From Acetobacteraceae bacterium (lineage in GTDB: Bacteria; Pseudomonadota; Alphaproteobacteria; Acetobacterales; Acetobacteraceae): a DNA stretch of 62,391 nt. The DNA lies in NCBI GenBank assembly GCA_009693865.1, contig SHWL01000009.1:1-62391 (forward strand). Direction: 5' to 3'. How positions within the stretch are numbered: the stretch's first letter is position 1; the number at the start of each line of letters is the position of its first letter. Positions 17,248-26,299 of this stretch are shown here, piece by piece. The position numbers and the translations under genes are program-made. The notes under the pieces were generated by a model. It was not told the DNA's origin, did no database searches, and saw nothing but the letters and a program-made list of their open reading frames with translations.

Positions 17248-18114
17248 ATGAGGCAAGCCACTTTGTTCAAGCTCCAGCGTGATGCCCAGGCGGTTATGTC
17301 CTGTCAGGACAATCTGGCCTTTATGCGACCGTTGCCCGCTGGGTCGATGCAGTTAATCGTCACATCTCCTCCCTATAATATCGGGAAGACGTACGAAAAA
17401 CGCCACTCTCTTGACTCCTATGTCAATCAACAGGCGCAAGTGATTTCGGAATGCGTCCGTCTGCTGAACCCGACGGGTTCGTTGTGTTGGCAGGTTGGCA
17501 ATCACGTCCAGGACGGCGAGATTTTTCCACTCGATATGGTTTTGTACCCGATCTTCCGGGAACATGGCCTTCATCTCCGCAATCGAATCGTCTGGCATTT
17601 CGAACACGGGCTGCATTGCTCGAACCGTCTGTCGGGACGTTACGAAACGATTCTGTGGTTCACGAAGGCCGATGAATACGTTTTTAACCTGGATCCCATT
17701 CGTGTGCCCTCGAAGTATCCAGGGAAAAAGTATTTTAAGGGACCCAAGACCGGCCAACTGTCTGGTAACCCGATGGGGAAGAACCCGGGTGACGTTTGGA
17801 TATTCCCGAATGTAAAAAATAATCATGTCGAAAAGACAGCTCATCCGTGCCAGTTTCCGGTCGAATTGGTTGAGCGTCTTGTTCTGTCTCTGACCAATCC
17901 GGGAGATTCCGTGTTCGACCCTTATATGGGCGTTGGTTCAACCGTGGTTGGGGCCCTTTTACATGACCGCGTCGGCTATGGATGCGATGTTTTGCAGGAA
18001 TATGTCGATATCGCATGGGACCGCGTGCATGAGCTGCGAGCAGGTACGCTCAAAACCAGGCCGATGGATAAGCCGGTTTATGACCCCTCGCTTCCGTATG
18101 GCGGGCACCGTTGA
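17248..18114 (+). CDS. Type II DNA methyltransferase (beta-class, probably N4-cytosine)
   Basis: 288 residues from ATG 17248 (ATG 17239 overlaps the -10 box and is unlikely). The catalytic motif IV, TSPPYN, lies near residue 33 and the SAM-binding motif I, DPYMGVGST, near the C-terminus: the beta arrangement of N4-cytosine or N6-adenine methylases. HPCQFPVELVERLVLSLTNPGD is the usual lead into motif I. Partners of BglII/BstYI-type endonucleases are N4-cytosine methylases, so the inferred product is methylated RGATCY. Codon use and GC content are visibly lower than in neighbours, as expected for an acquired R-M module. The stop overlaps the endonuclease start. Confidence 0.88.
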   Translation: MRQATLFKLQRDAQAVMSCQDNLAFMRPLPAGSMQLIVTSPPYNIGKTYEKRHSLDSYVNQQAQVISECVRLLNPTGSLCWQVGNHVQDGEIFPLDMVLYPIFREHGLHLRNRIVWHFEHGLHCSNRLSGRYETILWFTKADEYVFNLDPIRVPSKYPGKKYFKGPKTGQLSGNPMGKNPGDVWIFPNVKNNHVEKTAHPCQFPVELVERLVLSLTNPGDSVFDPYMGVGSTVVGALLHDRVGYGCDVLQEYVDIAWDRVHELRAGTLKTRPMDKPVYDPSLPYGGHR

Positions 18115-18722
18115 GGATCGCAGCACAATATTCACATCTCAATGGACTTGAATTCCTGCTGGTCCATAAAAATGAACTTTGGATCGAAATTCAGGACGTA
18201 ATTGCGCAAACTGATGCGACCATCTGCAGGACGAAGGTGTCGAAAGAAAAGCGAACCAAGGACAAACTTTTTTACTCTCCGGTCGATATGAACGCGGCGC
18301 TTAAAGGCCAGTTTCAGGTGCGGGAATGGGGCGAACGCCGCACATCGTATTGGGTGACGTCAGATGCGAACCTTATTCGCAAAACGATGAATATGCCCGC
18401 AATCGAGCAAAAATCGGCCATCGAGCGGGCGGGCCTCAGACCGATTTCCTCATATAACCAGACCGACTTTGTGAAAGACCGCGTCGCTGTGGAGGTTCAG
18501 TTCGGCAAATACGCGTTCGTCGCATACGATCTGTTTGTGAAACACATGGCTTTCTTTGTCGGCGACCTGATCGACGTCGGAGTCGAACTTTTGCCGATGA
18601 AGGAGCTTCAAGAAGAAATGTCGTCAGGCGTGGCCTATTATGAAGGCGAGCTTTACAATCTCATCCGAGAGGGACGCGGCGTTCCCGCGGTGCCGCTCGT
18701 ACTTTTGGGGCTTGTTCCTTAA
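18111..18722 (+). CDS. Type II restriction endonuclease, BglII/BstYI family
   Basis: 203 residues from TTG 18111, overlapping the methyltransferase TGA as TTGA. The N-terminus MRIAAQYSHLNGLEFL and the segments SYNQTDFVKDRVAVEVQFGK, AYDLFVKHMAFF, IDVGVELLPMKELQ and YYEGELYNLIREGRGVPAVP match what I recall of BstYI closely, including the catalytic Asp/Glu-x-Gln region. BstYI cuts R^GATCY and BglII cuts AGATCT, so a GATC-centred six-base target is expected. Length equals BstYI (203). RGATCY sites such as GGATCC at 16751 occur in the window, so protection by the resident methylase is required. Confidence 0.9.
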   Translation: MRIAAQYSHLNGLEFLLVHKNELWIEIQDVIAQTDATICRTKVSKEKRTKDKLFYSPVDMNAALKGQFQVREWGERRTSYWVTSDANLIRKTMNMPAIEQKSAIERAGLRPISSYNQTDFVKDRVAVEVQFGKYAFVAYDLFVKHMAFFVGDLIDVGVELLPMKELQEEMSSGVAYYEGELYNLIREGRGVPAVPLVLLGLVP

Positions 18723-18740
18723 TCCATCGACACGAGAGCA

Positions 18741-19487
18741 TCAGGTCCTATCCTGACCAAACCGCGCCGCAATTAAAAACTCCCGATTTCCCTCAGGTCC
18801 GGTAATCAGGCTCTCTTCAATTCCCAACACCGCCCACCCGGCCAGCCCGCGCCACCACTCCTCCACCCGCTCACAAACCGCGCGATGCACCGCCGGATCG
18901 CGCACCACGCCCTTCGCCCCGACCGCCCCCGGCCCAGCCTCGAACTGCGGTTTTATCAGTGCGACAGCCCAGGCGCCGGGGGCGCAAAGCGACAGGGGCG
19001 CGGGGAGAATCGTCGACAACCCGATGAAACTCGCGTCGCACACCAGCGCGCCGATCGGATCGGGCACGGTCTCCGCCGTCAGATGCCGCGCGTTCGTCTT
19101 CTCATGCACCACGACCCGAGGATCCGACCGCAACTTCCACGCCAGTTGCCCGTGCCCGACATCGACCGCGTGAACTTTCGCCGCCCCATGCGTCAGCAAC
19201 ACATCGGTGAACCCACCGGTCGAGGCCCCGACATCCAGACAAACACGCCGCTCCGGCGACAGCCCGAAATGGCGCAGCGCGTGATCCAGTTTCAACCCAC
19301 CGCGAGAAACCCACGGATGATCCTGGCCTTTGACCGACAGCATCGCGCCCTCGGGCAGGAGATCGCCCGCTTTCGCCACCGCGCGATCACCGGAGAACAC
19401 TTTCCCCGCCATGATCAACGCCTGCGCCCGCGCGCGGCTTTCAACCAAACCCCGGGCCACCAGCATCAGATCCGCGCGCTGTTTCAC
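18741..19487 (-). CDS. tlyA: TlyA family rRNA 2'-O-methyltransferase
   Basis: About 248 residues. An S4-like RNA-binding domain (KQRADLMLVARGLVESRARAQALIMAG) is followed by an FtsJ-like Rossmann methyltransferase with the SAM motif LDVGASTGGFTDVLL and the catalytic Lys in LIKPQFEAG. Members methylate 2'-OH of cytidines in 16S/23S rRNA. I choose GTG 19487, which gives the canonical N-terminus MKQRADL; the alternative TTG 19499 lies inside the T-tract of an intrinsic terminator. That terminator sits immediately upstream, so expression must rely on readthrough or an unrecognised promoter. The 3' end is 18 nt from the convergent restriction gene. Confidence 0.88.
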   Translation of the reverse strand: MKQRADLMLVARGLVESRARAQALIMAGKVFSGDRAVAKAGDLLPEGAMLSVKGQDHPWVSRGGLKLDHALRHFGLSPERRVCLDVGASTGGFTDVLLTHGAAKVHAVDVGHGQLAWKLRSDPRVVVHEKTNARHLTAETVPDPIGALVCDASFIGLSTILPAPLSLCAPGAWAVALIKPQFEAGPGAVGAKGVVRDPAVHRAVCERVEEWWRGLAGWAVLGIEESLITGPEGNREFLIAARFGQDRT

Positions 19488-19497
19488 GGCCGGACGC

Positions 19498-19532
19498 AAA
19501 AAAATCGGCCGGGTCCCCGAGGGAGCCCGGCC
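19498..19532 (-). terminator. Intrinsic terminator after xseB, abutting tlyA
   Basis: Read on the minus strand: GGCCGGG (19532-19526), a loop region that can pair further (TCCC with GGGG), CCCGGCC (19513-19507), GA, then seven T (19504-19498). This is a textbook Rho-independent terminator for the tusA-HDAC-xseB transcript. Its U-tract ends 11 nt before the likely tlyA start, so it may also act as an attenuator of tlyA. Confidence 0.8.
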
Positions 19533-19612
19533 AACAAGCAGTTCAAGGGGGACAATTGCCCTCTCATACGCGCTAAAACCTTACGGACCGCTTGCGCGAT
19601 CATGAATTCCGG

Positions 19613-19855
19613 TCATTCCATCGGACGGGTTGTCACGCCGCCATCGGCGGTGCGAACGATGGCGGCGACACGGGCTTCGGCCTCGGCCAGCTTTGCCTCG
19701 CAATGTTTGCGCAGCGCCGCGCCGCGTTCATAGGCGGTGATCGCGTCTTCCAGCTTCTGCTGACCGCCTTCCAGGCCGCGGACGATCTGCTCCAACTCGG
19801 CCAAAGCGTCCTCGAACGACATCTTGCTGACATCGGGCTGTTTGGCGTCGGCCAT
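19613..19855 (-). CDS. xseB: Exodeoxyribonuclease VII small subunit
   Basis: An 80-residue XseB. It binds XseA to form exonuclease VII, which degrades single-stranded DNA in both directions. The family core SFEDALAELEQIVRGLEGGQQKLEDAITAYERG is a coiled-coil hairpin, followed by the usual HCEAKLAEAEARV. ATG 19855 has GGGGAA 5 nt upstream; a GTG one codon earlier is less likely. It lies 11 nt after the HDAC-family gene. In many alphaproteobacteria xseB is followed by ispA and dxs before tlyA; here only a terminator separates xseB from tlyA. Confidence 0.92.
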   Translation of the reverse strand: MADAKQPDVSKMSFEDALAELEQIVRGLEGGQQKLEDAITAYERGAALRKHCEAKLAEAEARVAAIVRTADGGVTTRPME

Positions 19856-19866
19856 CACGGTTCCCC

Positions 19867-20808
19867 TTACGCTTGCATCAGGCCGCGCACATGGACCGCG
19901 GCGCAGGCGGCCAGGGCGTCCAGGTCGTAGCCGCCTTCCAGCACCGACACGACCCGTCCGCCGCCATGTTTCCGGGCGACCTCCAGCAGCGCCTCGGTAA
20001 TCCAGGCGTAATCCTCGGTCTCCAGACGGATTTGCGCGAGCGGGTCCTCGCGGTGCGCGTCGAAGCCGGCGGAGATGATCAGCAGTTCCGGGGCGAAGGC
20101 GTCCAGTTCGGGGATGATCGAGCCGGCCCAGGCGTCGCGGAAGGCGGCGGAGGAGTCGCGGGCGCGCAGAGGGACGTTGACGATGTTGTTGGCGATGCCG
20201 CGCTCCCAGACGTCACCGGTGCCGGGGTAGAACGGGCTCTGGTGCGACGAGCCGTAAAACAGGTCCGGATTCTGGGCGAACAGCGCCTGCGTCCCATTGC
20301 CGTGGTGTACGTCGAAATCCACCACCGCCACGCGCTTCAACCCGTGCGCCGCCCGCGCATGCTGGGCCGCGACTCCGGCGTTGTTGAACAGGCAGAACCC
20401 CATTGGGCGGGACGGCTCGGCGTGATGTCCAGGCGGGCGCACCGCGGCGAACGCGGCCTTTACGACCCCTCGCATGACCAGATCGACCGCGAGGACGGCG
20501 CCGCCCGCCGCGCGTAATGCGGCCTCGGCGCTGCCGGAACTCATGGCCGTGTCGGCATCGATGTTTTCGATATCGCCTGCCTCCGGCCGGACGGCCAGGA
20601 TGGCGTCAACGATCTTGGCCGGATGGACGCGGACCAACTGCTCCATCGTCGCGCGGGGCGCTTCCTCCCGGATCAGACCGGCGAACTCCGGGGCATCCAG
20701 GGCGGCGAGCACCGCGCGGAGACGGTCGGGAGATTCCGGATGATAGGGGCCGGGATCGTGCTCCAGGCAGGCTGCGTGGGTGATCAGCGCGGTGGCCACG
20801 TCAGGCAT
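19867..20808 (-). CDS. Histone deacetylase family protein (arginase/deacetylase fold)
   Basis: A 313-residue zinc deacetylase of the class II HDAC/acetoin utilisation (AcuC/HdaH) group. Hallmarks are RPPGHHAEPSRPMGFCLFNNAGVAA with the catalytic His pair, VVDFDVHHGNGTQ with the zinc-binding Asp and His, YPGTG, and ISAGFDAHREDPLA with the second metal Asp. Bacterial members remove acetyl groups from polyamines or small molecules rather than histones; the substrate here is unknown. The start overlaps the 3' end of tusA by 8 nt. This order (tusA, HDAC, xseB) suggests one transcript ended by the terminator at 19498-19532. Confidence 0.92.
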   Translation of the reverse strand: MPDVATALITHAACLEHDPGPYHPESPDRLRAVLAALDAPEFAGLIREEAPRATMEQLVRVHPAKIVDAILAVRPEAGDIENIDADTAMSSGSAEAALRAAGGAVLAVDLVMRGVVKAAFAAVRPPGHHAEPSRPMGFCLFNNAGVAAQHARAAHGLKRVAVVDFDVHHGNGTQALFAQNPDLFYGSSHQSPFYPGTGDVWERGIANNIVNVPLRARDSSAAFRDAWAGSIIPELDAFAPELLIISAGFDAHREDPLAQIRLETEDYAWITEALLEVARKHGGGRVVSVLEGGYDLDALAACAAVHVRGLMQA

Positions 20809-21049
20809 CCTTCGAAGGCGGGTCGGCGCGGCGGCGGATGACGAAACTCAAGACGCCGGCTTCCTCGCTCATGGCGACCAAAGCGTGGCCGGTTTCCTGG
20901 CAGAACGCTTTGAAGTCCGGGATGGCGGCTCGGTCGGTGGCCAGCACGCGCAGTTTCTCGCCCGGCGCCATCGATCGTAGGGACCGGTTGGCGCGCAGGA
21001 CGGGCAACGGGCAGCTCATGCCTTTGACGTCGAGCAAGGTTTCGCTCAT
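20801..21049 (-). CDS. tusA: TusA/SirA-like sulfurtransferase
   Basis: 82 residues from ATG 21049 (the frame is open to 21148 but the upstream part is not family-like). The GMSCPLPVLRANR motif carries the persulfide Cys in CPxP, and residues near the middle (LRVLATDRAAIPDFKAFCQETGH) are typical. TusA-type proteins shuttle sulfur for tRNA thiolation, molybdenum cofactor or sulfur oxidation. It is the first gene of the tusA-HDAC-xseB group. Whether it is the canonical 2-thiouridine TusA or a paralogue cannot be settled here, because no tusBCDE genes are nearby. Confidence 0.88.
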   Translation of the reverse strand: MSETLLDVKGMSCPLPVLRANRSLRSMAPGEKLRVLATDRAAIPDFKAFCQETGHALVAMSEEAGVLSFVIRRRADPPSKDA

Positions 21050-21099
21050 GCGCCCATTGTGGGGAGTGGGTTTGCGTTGGGCAAGGGTGGCCCGGGAGA

Positions 21100-21981
21100 T
21101 CACACCAGGCAGCATTTCTTGTATTTCTTGCCGCTGCCGCAAGGGCAAGGCTCATTACGGCCAATCTTCGACGCGGATCGTACAGGTTCCGATGGCATCG
21201 ATGCGATCGGGTCGTCCCATTCGTCATCGTCCAATGATGACCGCTTCCAGGTGGACATGTCGGAGGCCATTGCATAACGCTTCGGGGTGGCGCGGCTCAC
21301 TCTCAGTCCAAGCGCGATTTCGACATCTTCCAAATCTCCGCAAATCGACTCGTCGATCGCATCGCGTTGAAAAGCCGCGCGGATTGTATCAATGGATTCC
21401 ACCGCCGCGAGATCGAGCAGGCATGCCGCGGCCCATGAAGTTGTCGGGACATATGAGTCCGATTCCACCGCGACCGCGCGAGTCAGGATTCCAACACATT
21501 CATCCCGGCACGCCGGATGCTGTTCGACAATTTTGGGCAGAGTCACGATCGCGATGGTCGCGCCTTCCGGCTCGGTCGCGGGATTGGCGAGGAACGCGGC
21601 GAGATATGGGATCGCGGCCGGACCAATCGTCGCGAAGACATCGGCGAAGTCGTCGAGCGCGCCTGGCACGGTATCCTCCGACCCGTCCTTTTCGATCAGC
21701 TTCAGCAACGGCGCGATCGCGGTCTCGGCCCGCAATTGCGCCAAGGCGCGCCAAGCGTGTGTGGGCGCCCAGGACTCGGCCATTTCCTTGTCGGCCTGGT
21801 GCAGCGCCGGGTCCACGGCGAGGCCGATCAGCGCCGGGACGTGATCGGGGCCAAGGCCGAACAGCGCTGGATAATCGGGCCAATCCTTCAGCGCGAAGCC
21901 GTCCGGCAGCCCTAACGTGGGCAGACGTTGAATCGGATCGGTGTCAGCCGGCCGAATTTCGGAAACCTGTGTCTCGTTCAT
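21100..21981 (-). CDS. DUF1186-like protein with C-terminal SEC-C zinc motif
   Basis: 293 residues from ATG 21981, chosen because AGGAGG lies 5 nt upstream (the frame is open to 22284). The body is built of HEAT-like alpha-helical repeats ([40 protein letters not shown]), as in DUF1186 proteins. The last 20 residues, [16 protein letters not shown], are the SEC-C zinc finger found in SecA and many unrelated proteins, where it helps ribosome or protein contacts. The function is unknown. It is divergent from the ROK kinase. Confidence 0.78.
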   Translation of the reverse strand: MNETQVSEIRPADTDPIQRLPTLGLPDGFALKDWPDYPALFGLGPDHVPALIGLAVDPALHQADKEMAESWAPTHAWRALAQLRAETAIAPLLKLIEKDGSEDTVPGALDDFADVFATIGPAAIPYLAAFLANPATEPEGATIAIVTLPKIVEQHPACRDECVGILTRAVAVESDSYVPTTSWAAACLLDLAAVESIDTIRAAFQRDAIDESICGDLEDVEIALGLRVSRATPKRYAMASDMSTWKRSSLDDDEWDDPIASMPSEPVRSASKIGRNEPCPCGSGKKYKKCCLV

Positions 21982-22086
21982 CGCCGCCTCCTGTGTGCGT
22001 GGCCGATCGCCCGCCCGGGGAATCCCGCGACTCGGGGGCCTACGCAGCCCGATGAGAATGCCAGTCGAGACCGGCGCGAACAAACT

Positions 22087-22109
22087 CCGGCGCGGTGTCT
22101 TCGCGCCGG
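22087..22109. repeat. Hairpin in divergent DUF1186/ROK promoter region
   Basis: CCGGCGCG (22087-22094), 7-nt loop, CGCGCCGG (22102-22109): a perfect 8-bp dyad between two divergent genes, without a T-run. It could be a regulator site or a leader hairpin. No known operator consensus is matched. Confidence 0.35.
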
Positions 22110-22160
22110 GCGGGCGGTACGCGAAACTATCCGGACTGAGCGTCACCCCCACGAGGCCCC

Positions 22161-23057
22161 ATGTCCCACCACCGCATCGGCATCGACCTGGGCGGCACCA
22201 AGATCGAGATCGCGCTGCTTGGCCCGGATGGCGCCGAATTGCTGCGCGAGCGTATCGCCACGCCGGGCGCCTATGACGCCACATTGTCGGCGCTGACCGG
22301 CCTGGTCCAGGCGGCCGAAGCCCGGATCGGCGTCAGCGCCACCGTTGGCATCGGCATCCCGGGCGTCATCAGTCCCGCGACCGGTCTGGTGAAGAACGCC
22401 AACTCCATCGGCCTGAACGGTCATGCGCTGGACCGCGACCTGAAGCGAATGCTCGGGCGCGAAATTCGGGTCGAGAACGACGCCAATTGTTTCGCGCTCA
22501 GTGAGGCCACCGACGGCGCCGGGGCGGGCGCCCCGGTTGTGTTCGGCGTCATCCTGGGCACCGGCTGCGGTGGCGGCATTGTCGTGCAGGGCCGTGTCAT
22601 CCAAGGGCCTCACCGGGTCGCCGGCGAGTGGGGCCACAATCCCCTCCCCTGGCCTCAACCGAAAGAACTGCCTGGCCCGGCGTGCTGGTGCGGAAAGAAT
22701 GGGTGTCTGGAGACATGGGTCGCGGGGCCTTCACTGGCCCGGGACTGCGATGGCGAGGGCGCGCGCGATGCTTCCGGCATTCCCGCCCGAGCCGCCGCCG
22801 GTGAAACGAAAGCGCGGGATGCGCTGACCCGGCACGCGGACCGGCTGGCGCGCGGGTTGGCGCAGATCGTGAATTTCCTTGACCCCGACAGGATCGTTCT
22901 TGGTGGTGGGCTGTCGAATATGGCTCATCTTTATACAGAGGTTCCGCCGCTGTTGAAACGTTACGTATTCAGCGACGTGATCGAAACGCCGGTCGTGAAA
23001 GCCGTGCATGGCGATTCTTCCGGCGTACGAGGCGCCGCCTGGCTTTGGCCGCCCTGA
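22161..23057 (+). CDS. ROK family sugar kinase (fructokinase-like)
   Basis: A 298-residue ROK kinase. The ATP-binding phosphate-1 loop [15 protein letters not shown] is near the N-terminus, and [13 protein letters not shown] and [13 protein letters not shown] follow. The zinc-binding [12 protein letters not shown] (Cys/His cluster) is typical of bacterial ROK fructo-/mannokinases, and EWGHN supplies the catalytic-site His. It phosphorylates a hexose in the cytoplasm, with fructose the most likely. No transport genes adjoin it. The dinB start lies 4 nt after its stop, so the two genes are probably co-transcribed even though their functions differ. Confidence 0.88.
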   Translation: MSHHRIGIDLGGTKIEIALLGPDGAELLRERIATPGAYDATLSALTGLVQAAEARIGVSATVGIGIPGVISPATGLVKNANSIGLNGHALDRDLKRMLGREIRVENDANCFALSEATDGAGAGAPVVFGVILGTGCGGGIVVQGRVIQGPHRVAGEWGHNPLPWPQPKELPGPACWCGKNGCLETWVAGPSLARDCDGEGARDASGIPARAAAGETKARDALTRHADRLARGLAQIVNFLDPDRIVLGGGLSNMAHLYTEVPPLLKRYVFSDVIETPVVKAVHGDSSGVRGAAWLWPP

Positions 23058-23061
23058 TATC

Positions 23062-24321
23062 ATGTCATGCCTGTGCCGGGATTGTTGCGCGATCCTGCCT
23101 GACGCGGCCTTGGCATGCGCGGAGTGCCGCCCAGGGCGGGTTGTTTCACATCCAGAACTATTCCGCCTCACGATCGCTCATGTCGATTGCGATGCGTTTT
23201 ACGCCAGTGTGGAAAAGCGCGACCGGCCTGAACTCGCGTCACGCCCGGTGATTGTTGGCGGCGGAAAACGAGGCGTCGTCACCGCCGCCTGCTATGTCGC
23301 CCGGATGTACGGCGTGAAGAGCGCCATGCCGATGTTCAAAGCGCTGAAAGCCTGCCCGGACGCCGTCGTGATTCGCCCGGATATGGAGAAATACGCCAAG
23401 GCGTCGCGCGAGGTGCGGCGGCTGATGAACCAACTCACGCCGTTGGTGCAGCCGCTGTCGATCGATGAGGCGGCGATGGATCTCGCGGGCACCGAGGCCC
23501 TGCATGGCGCGCCACCGGCGGCGGTCCTGGCCCGCTTCGCGCGCCGCGTCGAGCTGGAAGTTGGTATCACTGTCTCCATCGGCCTCGCCGGCAACCGATT
23601 GATGGCCAAGATCGCCGCCGGCCGGGATAAACCACGCGGCTTCGCGGTGATCGGGGTGGATGAGGCGCGCGCCTGGCTGGCGGATCAACCGGTGCGATTG
23701 CTGCCCGGAATCGGCCCGGCGCTGGCCCGCAAACTGGAGACGATGGGGATCACCCGGCTTGGCCATCTACAGACACTGACCGACCGCGACTCGGTCAGGA
23801 AACTGGGCGTGGACGGACCGTTCCTGGTCCGCCGCGCACGAGGCGAGGATACCCGCGCGGTCCACCCGGGCCACGAGTCTAAATCAATCAGCGCCGAAAC
23901 GACATTCGGGATCGATCTGTCCGCCATCCCCGATCTGGAGCGGCATCTTTGGCGCCTGTCGGAGAAACTCGCCCGGCGATTGAAATCCGCGGAATTGTCG
24001 GCTTCCGGCGTGGTGCTGAAATTGAAGACCGCGAGCTTCGCCTCACGAACCCGCGCGGCACGGCTGCCCGCGCCGACGGTGCTGCCCGATCGCCTGTTCA
24101 ACACCGCGCGAGAGTTGCTGGCGCGCGAGGCGACGGGGACGGCGTTTCGGCTGATCGGGATCGGCGCCAATCCGTTGGCGCCTCTGGATCAGGCGGATCA
24201 CGGCGATCTCGCGGACACGGAAACACCGCGTCTGGCGGCGGCCCAAACGGCGATCGATGCGTTGCGGAAGCGGTTCGGTGAGAGCGCGGTCATAAAGGGG
24301 CGCTCGCTACCCAGAAACTGA
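23062..24321 (+). CDS. dinB: DNA polymerase IV (Y family)
   Basis: 419 residues from ATG 23062. A 40-residue N-terminal extension with a Cys cluster (CLCRDCC and CAEC) precedes the polymerase; this zinc-like leader is common in alphaproteobacterial DinB. Catalytic motifs are HVDCDAFYASVEKRD (Asp for metals) and LSIDEAAMDLAGTE (Asp-Glu), then the HhH region LPGIGPALARKLE and the little-finger domain to the end. The enzyme performs error-prone translesion synthesis. No LexA-type operator is visible, since upstream is the ROK gene. No beta-clamp motif is obvious at the extreme C-terminus, which reads IKGRSLPRN. Confidence 0.92.
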   Translation: MSCLCRDCCAILPDAALACAECRPGRVVSHPELFRLTIAHVDCDAFYASVEKRDRPELASRPVIVGGGKRGVVTAACYVARMYGVKSAMPMFKALKACPDAVVIRPDMEKYAKASREVRRLMNQLTPLVQPLSIDEAAMDLAGTEALHGAPPAAVLARFARRVELEVGITVSIGLAGNRLMAKIAAGRDKPRGFAVIGVDEARAWLADQPVRLLPGIGPALARKLETMGITRLGHLQTLTDRDSVRKLGVDGPFLVRRARGEDTRAVHPGHESKSISAETTFGIDLSAIPDLERHLWRLSEKLARRLKSAELSASGVVLKLKTASFASRTRAARLPAPTVLPDRLFNTARELLAREATGTAFRLIGIGANPLAPLDQADHGDLADTETPRLAAAQTAIDALRKRFGESAVIKGRSLPRN

Positions 24322-24636
24322 CGCTGTTTCGCCATCGCCGGCTGGAGCAACGCTCTCCTCAGGACAGATATCCCCCGAAAGGCGAGTCACGCTTGCGTTG
24401 GCGAACCAGCTGATTTCACGCCATTGCTACCTTCATCGCGGTGCCGCGGATACTTCCCGCGCTTGCGCCGCGTCGGGTTCGCCCAACCGGCAAGCGTTGG
24501 TCATGCCGATCGGACACGAAGCCGCGCGGACCGTTCAATCGCGCGGCCGGGCCCGAGACCACGTCGCACCCGCCTTGCCACGGAACGGCCGATCCGCTTC
24601 TCTCCGGCCAAATGCCCCATCGCGGGAGAGGTCCGA
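24322..24636. other. 315-nt intergenic region, no gene seen
   Basis: Between dinB and the nitrilase-family gene. I see no family-like peptide in any frame, no long inverted repeat and no clear terminator. A GGGAGAGG about 5 nt before ATG 24637 is the ribosome-binding site of the next gene. The region presumably carries that gene's promoter. Confidence 0.5.
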
Positions 24637-25473
24637 ATGAAGGTCACCGTCGTCCAAATGAACCCCGGCGCCGACAAGGCCGCCAACATCGCCCAGGCCA
24701 GCAACCTGATCGAGCAGGCGGTGGCCGAGGACAAGCCGGATATCGTCTCATTGCCCGAGGTCTGGGACAGCCTTGGCGGCGATCGCACCGTTCGAAACGC
24801 CAACGCGGAACTGTTGCCCGCCAAAGGCTCCAACGAACCGGGGGGCGAAGCCTATGAGTTCATGCGGGAGACCGCGCGGCGCCACAACGTCCACGTTCAT
24901 GGCGGCTCGATCATCGAGAAGGGGCCGGAGAAACTCTTCAACACCACCGTCGTGTTCAACCCCGAGGGCACCGAACTGGCGCGTTACCGCAAAATGCATC
25001 TGTTCGATATCGTCGCGCCCGACGGCACCGGATACAAAGAGAGCAACACCTATGGCTCGGGCGATGAGGTCGTCACCTACCAGGCGGGCGACATCACGGT
25101 CGGCTGCGCCATTTGTTACGATATTCGCTTCCCCGACCTGTTCTGGAAATTGCGTGAGCAGGGCGCGGACCTGATCTTCCTGCCCTCGGCCTTCACCCTC
25201 GCCACCGGCAAGGACCATTGGGAGGCATTGATCCGCGCCCGCGCCATCGAAACGCAATGCTGGTTCGCGGCGCCCGCCACCTGGGGGAAACACCTGGAGG
25301 GCAAGGGCGACGCGCGCTTCACCTACGGCCATTCCATGATCGCCGATCCATGGGGTCACACAGTCGCCAAGGTGTCGGACGGCACCGGTTGGGCGACGGC
25401 GCGGCTCGATCCCAAAGTCACGGCGCGGGTGCGGCGCGACATGCCCGTGTTGGAACATCGGAAACGCGTTTGA
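24637..25473 (+). CDS. Carbon-nitrogen hydrolase (nitrilase superfamily, Nit1/Nit2-like)
   Basis: 278 residues. The Glu-Lys-Cys triad is intact: Glu in LPEVWDSL (near residue 41), Lys in [11 protein letters not shown], Cys in [14 protein letters not shown]. Length and phrases such as [15 protein letters not shown] are those of the Nit/omega-amidase branch, which hydrolyses deaminated glutathione or alpha-ketoglutaramate rather than nitriles. It is cytoplasmic. Its TGA stop overlaps the TTG start of nadK, so translation of nadK is probably coupled to it. In many alphaproteobacteria this gene lies by grxC and comF; neither is present here. Confidence 0.88.
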   Translation: MKVTVVQMNPGADKAANIAQASNLIEQAVAEDKPDIVSLPEVWDSLGGDRTVRNANAELLPAKGSNEPGGEAYEFMRETARRHNVHVHGGSIIEKGPEKLFNTTVVFNPEGTELARYRKMHLFDIVAPDGTGYKESNTYGSGDEVVTYQAGDITVGCAICYDIRFPDLFWKLREQGADLIFLPSAFTLATGKDHWEALIRARAIETQCWFAAPATWGKHLEGKGDARFTYGHSMIADPWGHTVAKVSDGTGWATARLDPKVTARVRRDMPVLEHRKRV

Positions 25474-26246
25474 TCGCCGTTCCCACCGATCGCATCGCGT
25501 TCGAGGCCGCGACCTCGCCGGTCGCCCAGGAGGCGATGCAGCAACTTGTCGGGCGATATGGGAATTGTCCGCTCGATATGGCCAAGATCGTTGTCGCGCT
25601 TGGCGGCGACGGCGCCATGCTGGAAACGATCCATCGGGTGCTGGACCGGAAAGTGCCGGTTTACGGGATGAACCGCGGTTCCGTTGGATTCCTGATGAAC
25701 ACGTTCAGCGTCGACGATTTGCCGGGGCGGTTGGCGCGCGCGCAGGCCGCGGTGCTGCATCCGCTGCGAATGACGGCGGTGACGGCGACCGGCCAGGTGA
25801 TCGAGGCGCTGGCGTTCAACGAAGTCAGTTTGCTGCGGCAACAACGCCAGGCCGCGAAAATTCGCATCACCATCGATGGGCGGGAGCGGCTGGCGGAGCT
25901 GTCGTGCGACGGCGTGCTGATTTCCACGCCAGCCGGATCCACGGCCTACAATTTGTCCGCGCACGGGCCGATCGTGCCTTTGTCCGCGAATTTGTTGCCG
26001 CTGACGCCGATCAGCTCGTTTCGCCCCCGGCGTTGGCGCGGCGCGCTGCTGCCAAGTACTGTCGAGGTGTTGTTTGAGGTTCTTGAGGTCGACAAACGTC
26101 CCACGGCGGCGGTGGCGGACTTTACCGAGGTCCGCGATGTCGTTTCAGTGGCGGTCGCCGAGGATCGAACCATTAGCGTGACGATACTGTTCGATCCGGA
26201 TCAGGGTTTGTCGGAGCGGATCCTCGTGGAGCAGTTCACCGTGTAG
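25470..26246 (+). CDS. nadK: NAD kinase
   Basis: 258 residues from TTG 25470, the only sensible start that keeps the N-terminal strand; it overlaps the previous stop (TTGA). The GGDG motif ([16 protein letters not shown]), [10 protein letters not shown], the NE pair in [11 protein letters not shown] and [17 protein letters not shown] are the standard catalytic and NAD-binding elements. It makes NADP from NAD and ATP in the cytoplasm. The alphaproteobacterial short form (about 255 residues) fits. Coupling to a glutathione-repair amidase might link NADPH supply with thiol metabolism, which is inference. Confidence 0.9.
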   Translation: MIAVPTDRIAFEAATSPVAQEAMQQLVGRYGNCPLDMAKIVVALGGDGAMLETIHRVLDRKVPVYGMNRGSVGFLMNTFSVDDLPGRLARAQAAVLHPLRMTAVTATGQVIEALAFNEVSLLRQQRQAAKIRITIDGRERLAELSCDGVLISTPAGSTAYNLSAHGPIVPLSANLLPLTPISSFRPRRWRGALLPSTVEVLFEVLEVDKRPTAAVADFTEVRDVVSVAVAEDRTISVTILFDPDQGLSERILVEQFTV

Positions 26247-26299
26247 GTGGCCCTGGCTCAGACCCGAACCCGTGGCGCCAGGCCCGGGCCATCCCCATG

